NCBI RefSeq assembly: GCF_026967575.1
Contig: NZ_CP114054.1
Coordinates: forward strand, 2,232,001 to 2,296,000
Length of the DNA: 64,000 nucleotides
Source of the DNA: Aurantiacibacter sp. MUD11
GTDB lineage: Bacteria > Pseudomonadota > Alphaproteobacteria > Sphingomonadales > Sphingomonadaceae
Direction of reading: 5' to 3'
Shown here piece by piece: positions 34,628 to 42,026 of this stretch (position 1 is its first letter; the number at the start of each line of letters is the position of its first letter). A model generated the notes under the pieces. It saw nothing but the letters and a program-made list of their open reading frames with translations. It had not been told where the DNA came from and ran no database searches. Both the position numbers and the translations under genes were made by a program.

Positions 34628-36151
34628 TCAGTACTCTTCCGGCTCTTCCGGCGTTTCGGCCGTATAGGTCGGCCCGGCGTCCTTGATTCCCCGTGCCAGT
34701 TTGAACACCACGCCACTGAGCAGCGCCAGGGCGACGATGTTGGGCAGCAGCATCGCCGCATTGGAGATATCGCCCAGGCGCCAGACCAGTTCACTCGGCT
34801 GGGCCGCACCGATGAAGATGACGATGCACCACAGCACGCGCCAGCCCATGTGCAGCTTCTTTTCGCCGCTACGGGTCGAACCCTTGAAGCGGTCGTAGAT
34901 GAAGGTGATCGCGCGCTCGCCGTAATAGGACCACGTCAGCAGCGTGGTGAAGACGAACAGGATCAGCGCAATCGAGGCGATCAGCGTACCGATCGGGATG
35001 CTGCCCAGCTGCAGCGGGAAGGCCGCGGCAAAGGCGCCACTGGTCATTTCGAAGCCGACGCGGTCAGACTGCCAGGCATGCAGCACCGCCTCGCCACCGG
35101 CGGTGAAGTCGCCGCGCACGGTGAGGATGACGAGCGCCGTCATGGTGCAGATCACGATCGTGTCGATAAAGGTGCCCAGCATGGCCATGCGGCCCTGCTG
35201 TTCGGGATCGTTGGTCTGGGCCACGGCGTGGGCGATCGGGGTCGAGCCCTGACCTGCCTCGTTCGAGAACAGGCCGCGCGCGACACCGGCGCGGATCGCC
35301 ATGATGATCGCCGCCCCGGTAAAGCCGCCGACCGCGCTTTGCGGATTGAACGCACCGTTGAAGATCAGCGCGAAAGTCTCGCCGAGGTCGCCGAAGTTCA
35401 GGATCAGCGCGATCACAGCCATGACGATGTAGGCGGCGGCCATGAAGGGCACCACCTTCTCGGCAACGTTACCGATCGACTTGATGCCACCGATGATCAC
35501 GATGAACACCAGCACGGCGACGATCAGGCCGCCCAGCCATTCCTCGATGCCGAACAGTTCATTCAGGCCGTCAGCCACGGCATTGGCCTGGATCGAGTTG
35601 CCGGTAACCAGCGCGGAGAACAGCGTGCCGACGCAGAAGACCACGGCCAGCCAGGTCCACTTCGGGCCGAGGCCCATCATGATGTAGCTCATCGGGCCAC
35701 CGCGCTTCACGCCGTCGCTGGTCGTTTCGCGGTAGCGGATCGCCAGCGAACCTTCGGCGAAGGCGAGCGCCATGCCGAACAGGGCGGTGATCCACATCCA
35801 GAAGATCGCACCCGGCCCGCCCAGCGCGATGGCCGTGGCGACGCCGGCGAGGTTGCCCGTTCCGACCTGTCCCGAAAGGGCGGTGGAAAGCGCCGCGAAG
35901 GGCGAGATTTCACCGCTGCCCGAGCCCTTGCGGCCGGCGAACAGGCCCTTGATGGCCGAGCCGAGCTTGACGATCGGGTAGAATCGCAGCCCCACCATGA
36001 ACCAGAAGCCGATGCCCAGCAGGATCAGGGCGAGTGGCGGGAAGGGAATGACCGCTTCGCCATTCCAGGTGCCGCCCCAGATAAAGTCCGAGACATTGGT
36101 GACCGGGGCGATCAGTCGTTCGCCCAGCGGAAGTTCGGTTTCGACTGCCAT
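34628..36151 (-). CDS. Alanine/glycine:cation symporter (AGCS family)
   Basis: 507 aa inner-membrane transporter with about 10-11 hydrophobic segments; imports alanine or glycine with Na+ or H+. The family signature region GQVGTGNLAGVATAIALGGP (about 94-113) is clear, as are GMALAFAEGSLAIRYRE and GLFSNEAGQGSTPIAHA. The substrate within the AGCS family cannot be told from sequence. It is leftward, closed by the bidirectional terminator. Confidence 0.93.
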   Translation of the reverse strand: MAVETELPLGERLIAPVTNVSDFIWGGTWNGEAVIPFPPLALILLGIGFWFMVGLRFYPIVKLGSAIKGLFAGRKGSGSGEISPFAALSTALSGQVGTGNLAGVATAIALGGPGAIFWMWITALFGMALAFAEGSLAIRYRETTSDGVKRGGPMSYIMMGLGPKWTWLAVVFCVGTLFSALVTGNSIQANAVADGLNELFGIEEWLGGLIVAVLVFIVIIGGIKSIGNVAEKVVPFMAAAYIVMAVIALILNFGDLGETFALIFNGAFNPQSAVGGFTGAAIIMAIRAGVARGLFSNEAGQGSTPIAHAVAQTNDPEQQGRMAMLGTFIDTIVICTMTALVILTVRGDFTAGGEAVLHAWQSDRVGFEMTSGAFAAAFPLQLGSIPIGTLIASIALILFVFTTLLTWSYYGERAITFIYDRFKGSTRSGEKKLHMGWRVLWCIVIFIGAAQPSELVWRLGDISNAAMLLPNIVALALLSGVVFKLARGIKDAGPTYTAETPEEPEEY

Positions 36152-36286
36152 TGTTGTTGTAAATCCCTCATGCGTCCCGTGCAGGAAAGTGGGCAGGCTA
36201 TCGACGCCATGCCGCGCTGCCTAGCCCCAATGTTGCAAATGCAACCTTTTGTGCGCGTGCCGGCAGCACAAGGCGGGCAGCGGAGT

Positions 36287-36316
36287 CTTGCCAAGCCGGG
36301 GCACGGCTCCTAAATA
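36287..36316 (+). promoter_or_regulatory. Probable promoter of secE-nusG
   Basis: CTTGCC (36287-36292), an 18-bp spacer and TAAATA (36311-36316), 115 bp before secE. The CTTGCC -35 form matches those proposed for tRNA-Trp and rplK in this window. The leader after it has no obvious structure. Confidence 0.5.
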
Positions 36317-36431
36317 GCCTGCACCTTCCGACATCGGAATCCTGCAAGCCCCTCCCGGACATGTCGACCGGGGCGGCGAGGAGCCCTACCCGGAAGAGAC
36401 GAGATTTTTGCAAGGACAGGTACGGACCGAC

Positions 36432-36671
36432 ATGGCCGACGACAACAACACGCCCAAGCAGGCCGCAACGCCCGCCAAGAGCAAGACCAGCCCCGGCGAA
36501 TTCATCCGCCAGGTGCGTACGGAAACGTCCAAGGTCGTGTGGCCGACGCGTGAAGAAACGGTGCGCACCGCCATCTTCGTCTTCATCCTGGTGGTGATCC
36601 TGTCGCTGTTCTTCCTCGGTGTCGATTCGGCGTTCGGCGCGATCGTGCGCTGGCTGCTGGGCCTGCTCTGA
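36432..36671 (+). CDS. secE: Preprotein translocase subunit SecE
   Basis: 79 aa single-spanning SecYEG subunit. ATG 36432 gives MADDNNTPKQA; an upstream start at 36408 is less likely. The amphipathic helix GEFIRQVRTETSKVVWPTRE is the diagnostic SecE motif and precedes the membrane segment (TAIFVFILVVILSLFFLGV). It is followed 41 bp later by nusG, the universal order. Confidence 0.95.
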   Translation: MADDNNTPKQAATPAKSKTSPGEFIRQVRTETSKVVWPTREETVRTAIFVFILVVILSLFFLGVDSAFGAIVRWLLGLL

Positions 36672-36712
36672 TAGCGCCCACCCACAAGGTTCAGGTTAGA
36701 AAAGAGAATTCC

Positions 36713-37252
36713 ATGGCTGCTCGCTGGTACATCATCCACGCCTATTCCGGCTTCGAGAACAAGGTCCGCGACGCGATCCTGGCCGAGGCCGAGCGCCTGG
36801 GTCTTTCGGAAGGCGTCGAGGAAGTCGAAGTGCCGACCGAGACCGTTACCGAGATCAAGCGCGGCAAGAAGGTGCAGGTCGAGCGCAAGTTCATGCCCGG
36901 CTACGTGCTGGCCAAGCTGAACATGACCGACGATATCTACCACCTCGTCAAGAATACCCCGAAGGTGACCGGCTTCCTGGGCACCAACAACAAGCCGCAG
37001 CCGATTTCCGAGAAGGAAGCGGCGCGCTATTTCGGCGGTGTGGAAGAGGCCAAGGCCGCGCCCAAGAAGGACATCAGCGTCGATTACGAGATCGGCGACC
37101 AGGTCAAGGTGCTGGAAGGCCCCTTCGCCAGCTTCAACGGCGTGGTGGAAGAGCTCGATTTCGACAAGGCCAAGGTCAAGGTCAGCGTGTCGATCTTCGG
37201 CCGCGCGACCCCGGTCGAGCTCGACTTCGAACAGGTCGAACTGGTCAAGTAA
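36713..37252 (+). CDS. nusG: Transcription termination/antitermination protein NusG
   Basis: 179 aa. The NGN domain starts with ARWYIIHAYSGFENKVRDAI and contains KFMPGYVLAKLNM and VTGFLG; the KOW domain is at about 125-179 (IGDQVKVLEGPFASFNG). AAAAGAGAATTCC precedes the ATG. rplK, the usual next gene, is displaced to 40825 here. Confidence 0.97.
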   Translation: MAARWYIIHAYSGFENKVRDAILAEAERLGLSEGVEEVEVPTETVTEIKRGKKVQVERKFMPGYVLAKLNMTDDIYHLVKNTPKVTGFLGTNNKPQPISEKEAARYFGGVEEAKAAPKKDISVDYEIGDQVKVLEGPFASFNGVVEELDFDKAKVKVSVSIFGRATPVELDFEQVELVK

Positions 37253-37279
37253 GGCCGGTCGCGGCGGCTTTCTTCCGGT

Positions 37280-38164
37280 TCACTCCTGGGTGGCCGCCAC
37301 CCGTTCGATCTCGTGCTGCACATAGTCGCGCAGGCGCAGGGCCGGCGATGACAGGTGCTGCTGCGTAACCAGCGCGATCTCCGTGTCCGACAGCGAAGGC
37401 AGCGAGTGACGCTGTTCGTCCACCACCAGCATCTCGTGCGGCACCATGTCGCGCGGCAGCACGGCCAGCCCCAGCCCGGCGCGCAGCGCGGCAAGGTTGC
37501 CCGCCAGCGAACCGCAACTGTAAGCCACGCGCCAGCGCCGCCCAACGGCATCCAGCGCACTGGTGGCGCGGTGACGATAGACGCAGGGCTTGGGCGAACA
37601 GACCAACGGCAACGCGTCCTCCTCCAGCAGCGCCTCGCGCTCTGATCCGCAGGCCCACACCAGCTTCTCCCGCCACACCGGACTGCCGTCGACATCGACC
37701 GAAGGCTCGCGCTTGAGCAGCGCCATGTCGAGTTCGCCCGCGTGGAAACGATCGAGCAGGTCAAGCGTCAGTTCGCAGACCACTTCCAGCGCCACGCGCG
37801 GGTAGGATTCGCGGAATTCGGCCAGGATGCGCGGCAAGCGGGTGGTGGCGAAGTCCTCCGGTGCCCCGATCCGCACGAGACCCGCCAGTTCCGGTTCGCG
37901 GGCGCGGTCCAGCAGTTGTTCGTTGAGGCGCAGCAGGGTGCGCGCATGGCCCAGCACCATCTCCCCTTCTGCCGTCAGCGCCACGCGACGGCTGGTGCGG
38001 TTGAGCAGCCGCGTATCGAGTTGCTCCTCCAGCCGCTTGATCTGCAAGGACACCGCCGATTGCCCGCGCAGCAGCCGCCTGGCCGCGGCGCTGAAACTGC
38101 CGGTGTCGACCACCGTCACGAAGGCGCGCAGCAACTCGGGATCGATGGTGCGGGCAAGGCTCAT
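37280..38164 (-). CDS. LysR-family transcriptional regulator, probable controller of isocitrate dehydrogenase
   Basis: 294 aa from ATG 38164 (MSLARTIDPELLRAFVTVVD); a TTG at 38173 would extend it by three residues. The winged helix motif is SFSAAARRLLRGQSAVSLQI. The effector domain follows from about residue 90. It is divergent from the isocitrate dehydrogenase gene across 95 bp, and a perfect palindrome of LysR type begins inside its own start codon, which suggests autoregulation and control of the dehydrogenase. Confidence 0.92.
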   Translation of the reverse strand: MSLARTIDPELLRAFVTVVDTGSFSAAARRLLRGQSAVSLQIKRLEEQLDTRLLNRTSRRVALTAEGEMVLGHARTLLRLNEQLLDRAREPELAGLVRIGAPEDFATTRLPRILAEFRESYPRVALEVVCELTLDLLDRFHAGELDMALLKREPSVDVDGSPVWREKLVWACGSEREALLEEDALPLVCSPKPCVYRHRATSALDAVGRRWRVAYSCGSLAGNLAALRAGLGLAVLPRDMVPHEMLVVDEQRHSLPSLSDTEIALVTQQHLSSPALRLRDYVQHEIERVAATQE

Positions 38165-38186
38165 ATATTGCAAATAGCAATATATG
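38162..38186. promoter_or_regulatory. Perfect 25-bp palindrome, LysR operator candidate
   Basis: Two 10-bp arms (CATATATTGC and its exact complement) around AAATA. The centre contains the LysR-box form T-N11-A (TTGCAAATAGCAA). Its left end is the lysR start codon itself. AT content is far above the surroundings. Confidence 0.8.
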
Positions 38187-38259
38187 ATATTGGAACAATC
38201 AATTTCCGCAACGAAGGTGGTGCCCCTATCTGCGCCGCCAGAAAAGGAGATTGCCCCTC

Positions 38260-39750
38260 ATGAATCAGCATTCCACCACCGCGGTCCAATCCGCTTCGGC
38301 GCAGGTCAGCCAGAAACCCGCCCGCATCAGCGTGGCCCGCGGCGACGGCATCGGCCCGGAGATCATGGAGGCCAGCCTGCGCGTGCTCGAGGCCGCCGGC
38401 GCGAAGCTGGAGATCGAGGAGGTGGAACTGGGCGAGAAGCTGTTCCACGCAGGCCACAGCGCTGGCATCGCACCCGAGGGGTGGGAGAGCCTGCGCCGCA
38501 CCCGCGTGGTGTTCAAGGCCCCGATCACCACTCCGCAGGGCGGCGGGGTGAAAAGCCTCAACGTCACGCTGCGCAAGTCCTTCGGCCTGTTCGCCAATGT
38601 CCGCCCCTGCGTCGCCTATGCCCCGGCGGTGGCCACGCGCCATCCGGGCATGGACGTGGTCATCGTGCGCGAGAACGAGGAGGATCTCTACGCCGGCATC
38701 GAGCATCGCCAGACCGACGAGGTGGTGCAGTGCCTGAAGCTGATTACCCGGCCGGGGTGCGAACGGATCGTGCGCTATGCCTTCGAATATGCCCGCGCGA
38801 ACGGCCGCCGCAAGGTGACCTGCTTCGCCAAGGACAACATCATGAAGCTGACCGACGGCCTGTTCCGCCGGGTGTTCGACGAGATCGGCGCGGAATATCC
38901 AGAAATCGAGAAGGAATACATGATCGTCGATATCGGCGCGGCGCGACTGGCAGACACGCCCGAGCATTTCGACGTGGTGGTGACGCCCAACCTCTATGGT
39001 GACATCCTGTCCGACATCGCGGCGCAGATCACCGGCTCTGTCGGGCTGGGGGCATCAGCCAATATCGGCACCGAATGCGCCATGTTCGAAGCCATCCACG
39101 GCTCTGCCCCGGATATCGCCGGGCAGGGCGTTGCCAACCCCTCGGGCCTGTTGCTGGCGGGCGTGATGATGCTGGTGCACCTGGGCCAGGGCGACGTCGC
39201 CAAGCGCGTCCACAACGCCTGGCTGCGCACCATCGAGGACGGTGTACACACCTGCGATATCGCCGATCCCGAGCGTACCAAGCGCAAGGTGGGGACGCGC
39301 GAATTCGCCGATGCCGTGATCGCGCGGCTGGGCCAGGAACCGCAGCACCTGCCGCCAGTCGACTATGCCGAACACGCCGCCGTGCCGGTGCGCCAGGCAC
39401 AGCAGCGCGAACCGCAGCAGCGCGAACTGGTCGGAATTGACGTCTTCGCCTGCCACGCGGGCGCGGTCGAGCCGCTGGTCGAATTGCTCAAGCAGGGCGA
39501 AGGCGACATGCTGGAACTGCTGATGGTGACCAATCGCGGAGTGAAGGTGTGGCCGGGCGGCCTGCCTGAAACCTTCTGCACCGATCACTGGCGTTGCCGC
39601 TTCCAGCCGCGTGAAGGCACAGCGGTGGACCCTGCCGCGCTGATTGCGCTGCTGGGCCGACTGCACCAGGTTGGTGTGGACGTGATCAAGACCGAGAACC
39701 TCTATACCTTCGATGGAGAGCCCGGTTACTCGCTGGGGCAGGGGCAATAG
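38260..39750 (+). CDS. Thermus-type isocitrate dehydrogenase with C-terminal domain
   Basis: 496 aa, the length of Thermus thermophilus IDH. Oxidative decarboxylation of isocitrate to 2-oxoglutarate. ATG 38260 has AAAAGGAGA upstream. The beta-decarboxylating dehydrogenase core (about 20-340) shows RGDGIGPEIMEA, the substrate loop SLNVTLRKSFGLFANVRP, and NLYGDILSDIAAQITGSVG. The extra domain (about 375-496; MVTNRGVKVWPGG, DHWRCRF, FDGEPGYSLGQGQ) is specific to the Thermus/Rickettsia type. The coenzyme loop reads GSAPDIAG with D285-I286, the pair typical of NAD+ enzymes rather than the Lys-Tyr of NADP+ enzymes. Not the usual proteobacterial icd form. Confidence 0.92.
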   Translation: MNQHSTTAVQSASAQVSQKPARISVARGDGIGPEIMEASLRVLEAAGAKLEIEEVELGEKLFHAGHSAGIAPEGWESLRRTRVVFKAPITTPQGGGVKSLNVTLRKSFGLFANVRPCVAYAPAVATRHPGMDVVIVRENEEDLYAGIEHRQTDEVVQCLKLITRPGCERIVRYAFEYARANGRRKVTCFAKDNIMKLTDGLFRRVFDEIGAEYPEIEKEYMIVDIGAARLADTPEHFDVVVTPNLYGDILSDIAAQITGSVGLGASANIGTECAMFEAIHGSAPDIAGQGVANPSGLLLAGVMMLVHLGQGDVAKRVHNAWLRTIEDGVHTCDIADPERTKRKVGTREFADAVIARLGQEPQHLPPVDYAEHAAVPVRQAQQREPQQRELVGIDVFACHAGAVEPLVELLKQGEGDMLELLMVTNRGVKVWPGGLPETFCTDHWRCRFQPREGTAVDPAALIALLGRLHQVGVDVIKTENLYTFDGEPGYSLGQGQ

Positions 39751-39767
39751 ACTGCGTACTGCGGGGA

Positions 39768-40562
39768 TCAGACGACGAACCAACCCAACTTCCCGCCATA
39801 GGCGAGCACCATCATGATCGTGTCGACCGCGGCGTGGGCGATGATCACCGCCCACAGGTTGCCGCGCTGCATGATCCGCACCCAGCCGAGCAGCAGGCCC
39901 ACCATCCCCGTCACGATGACGCCGCCCCAACCCTGGTAGGCGTGTGGCATGCCGAACAGCACCGCCTGCACGACCAGCACCAGCCACACGCGGCCGCGCA
40001 GCCCGCCGAGCCGTTCCAGCCGGTCCATCAGGAACCCGCGCCACAGCAGTTCCTCACCGAAACCGGCGGCGAACCATGCGACGCCGATCACCCACAGGGC
40101 GAACATGGCCGGGCTTTCCGTCACCAATTCGAGCACGAAGCTGGGGTCGGGGGCGGGCAGGCCCATCGCCTGCACCAGCGCGGTGCCGAAAGAGAATATG
40201 GCCAGTGTGCCCGCCGTGGCGATGGCGGCATAGGCGATGGCGCTGCGCCAGTTCGGGGCGGACAGATCGAACACTTCGCGCACGCGCCCCTCGCCGCGCA
40301 GCCACAGCCAGCAGACCCCCAGCGCCAGCGCCATGCCGACGATAGCGGTGGCGGCGGCAATGGCGGACGTCAGTTGCGGCGCCTCGGCGCCGTTGGCGAC
40401 CTGGGCGATCAATGCCGGCAGCATCGGCAGGGTGCTGCCCGCCAGGTAGGCCATCACCACGCTCAGGAATTGCAGCAGGAAGCGCAGCCAGCCGATCGGC
40501 TGCTTGGTCGCAAGCGTGGTCGGCGTGGGAGCATCCCTGAACGTGTCTGCCGGATTGCCCAT
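39768..40562 (-). CDS. CPBP family intramembrane metalloprotease
   Basis: 264 aa from ATG 40562 (MGNPADTFRD), with CGAGG upstream; the frame is open further but without membrane or family features. Seven or eight hydrophobic segments. The CPBP/Abi motifs are complete: EELLWRGFLMDR (EExxxR), FGMPHAYQGW (FxxxH) and IIAHAAVDT (HxxxD). Prokaryotic members process membrane proteins or give bacteriocin immunity; the target here is unknown. It is convergent with the isocitrate dehydrogenase gene and divergent from rplK. Confidence 0.88.
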   Translation of the reverse strand: MGNPADTFRDAPTPTTLATKQPIGWLRFLLQFLSVVMAYLAGSTLPMLPALIAQVANGAEAPQLTSAIAAATAIVGMALALGVCWLWLRGEGRVREVFDLSAPNWRSAIAYAAIATAGTLAIFSFGTALVQAMGLPAPDPSFVLELVTESPAMFALWVIGVAWFAAGFGEELLWRGFLMDRLERLGGLRGRVWLVLVVQAVLFGMPHAYQGWGGVIVTGMVGLLLGWVRIMQRGNLWAVIIAHAAVDTIMMVLAYGGKLGWFVV

Positions 40563-40673
40563 GCCGCCTCGCTGTCGTTGTCCTGCGTCCCTGAGGAGAT
40601 TGTGCAGCCTGGGGCCATAACGCGCAAGCTGAGGGCAACGCTTTTCCGGTGCGGCGGCGGATGGCATCGCAGG

Positions 40674-40702
40674 CTTGCTTTTCACCGCAGATTCGCTATC
40701 TG
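40674..40702 (+). promoter_or_regulatory. Probable promoter of rplK-rplA
   Basis: CTTGCT (40674-40679), a 17-bp spacer and TATCTG (40697-40702) in the context TTCGCTATCTGCGCGCC, which parallels the tRNA-Trp promoter. It leaves a leader of about 115 nt before rplK and shows that this operon no longer depends on the nusG promoter. Confidence 0.55.
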
Positions 40703-40824
40703 CGCGCCTTCCTAGCCACACAGCTTGGAAATCCGTGCGGGAGGCGCTTCGCAAGAAGGGCCGCTGGACCGCTTAACATGAGTTCCGGTTCGCGCCGGGA
40801 CGACAGTGCGAAAAGGAGGCCATC

Positions 40825-41256
40825 ATGGCCAAGAAGATCGAAGGTTACATCAACCTTCAGGTGCCCGCCGGCATCGCCAACCCGTCGCCGCCCATCGGCC
40901 CGGCCCTGGGCCAGCGCGGCGTCAACATCATGGAATTCTGCAAGGCCTTCAATGCTGCGACTGACAGCATGGAGAAGGGCGCGCCGATCCCCACCAAGAT
41001 CACCGTCTATGCCGACCGTTCGTTCACCTTCGAAACGAAGTCGCCGCCGGCAAGCTTCCTCATCAAGAAGGCGATGAAGATCAAGTCGGGCTCGAAGGAG
41101 CCGGGCAAGAACATCATCGGCTCGATCAAGACCAGCCAGCTGGCCGAGATCGCCGAAGCCAAGATGAAGGACCTGAACGCAAACGACATCGACCAGGCTG
41201 TGAAGATCATCGCCGGTTCCGCCCGCTCGATGGGCATCGAAGTGGTGGAGGGCTGA
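40825..41256 (+). CDS. rplK: 50S ribosomal protein L11
   Basis: 143 aa. The strong site AAAAGGAGG precedes the ATG. The L11 signature is visible: [38 protein letters not shown] and the C-terminal rRNA-binding part ending [13 protein letters not shown]. It binds 23S rRNA in the GTPase centre. Followed after 3 bp by rplA. Confidence 0.98.
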   Translation: MAKKIEGYINLQVPAGIANPSPPIGPALGQRGVNIMEFCKAFNAATDSMEKGAPIPTKITVYADRSFTFETKSPPASFLIKKAMKIKSGSKEPGKNIIGSIKTSQLAEIAEAKMKDLNANDIDQAVKIIAGSARSMGIEVVEG

Positions 41257-41259
41257 TAG

Positions 41260-41952
41260 ATGGCTACCCTGACCAAGAAGCAGAAGAAGCTGGCCGAGCT
41301 GGACAGCGAAAAGCTCTATACCGTCGACGAAGCCATTGCCACGCTGCGTGAGCACAAGGGCAAGTTCGACGAGACCGTTGAAGTCGCGATGAACCTGGGC
41401 GTCGACCCGCGTCACGCCGACCAGATGGTGCGCGGCATGGTGTCGCTGCCGGGTGGCACGGGCAAGGACGTGAAGGTCGCCGTGTTCGCGCGTGGCGACA
41501 ATGCCGACAAGGCGCTGGCCGCCGGTGCCGACAAGGTCGGTGCCGAGGACCTGATGGAAGACATGCAGGCCGGCAACCTCGATTATGACCGCGTGATCGC
41601 CACGCCGGACATGATGGGCGTCGTCGGTCGCCTGGGTAAGGTGCTGGGTCCGAAGGGCCTGATGCCGAACCCGAAGCTGGGCACCGTCACCCCGAACGTG
41701 GAACAGGCCGTGAAGGACGCCAAGGGCGGCCAGGTCGAATTCCGCGTCGAGAAGATGGGCATCATCCACTCCGGCATCGGCAAGCTGTCGTTCAAGGACG
41801 AAGACCTGAAGGCGAACTTCAAAGCGCTGACCGACGCTGTCGTGAAGGCCAAGCCGTCGGGCGCCAAGGGCAAGTACGTCAAGAAGGTCTCGCTGACCTC
41901 GACCATGGGCCCGGGCCTGAAGGTCGACCTGACGGAAGTCGAAGGCGCCTGA
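41260..41952 (+). CDS. rplA: 50S ribosomal protein L1
   Basis: 230 aa. L1 motifs: [35 protein letters not shown] and [21 protein letters not shown]1 usually represses its own operon through the leader mRNA; no clear L1-binding mimic was identified by eye in the leader. A hairpin terminator follows 30 bp after the stop. Confidence 0.98.
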   Translation: MATLTKKQKKLAELDSEKLYTVDEAIATLREHKGKFDETVEVAMNLGVDPRHADQMVRGMVSLPGGTGKDVKVAVFARGDNADKALAAGADKVGAEDLMEDMQAGNLDYDRVIATPDMMGVVGRLGKVLGPKGLMPNPKLGTVTPNVEQAVKDAKGGQVEFRVEKMGIIHSGIGKLSFKDEDLKANFKALTDAVVKAKPSGAKGKYVKKVSLTSTMGPGLKVDLTEVEGA

Positions 41953-41982
41953 TCGCACGACTATCTATATCGTAGAAATCGC

Positions 41983-42015
41983 AAGGGGCCGGGGGAGCAA
42001 TCTTCCGGCCCTTTT
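41983..42015 (+). terminator. Intrinsic terminator of rplK-rplA
   Basis: GGGCCGG (41986-41992) pairs with 42005-42011, extended outward by G-U and A-T pairs; 12-nt loop, then TTTT at 42012-42015. Confidence 0.8.
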
Positions 42016-42026
42016 GCTATCCGACG

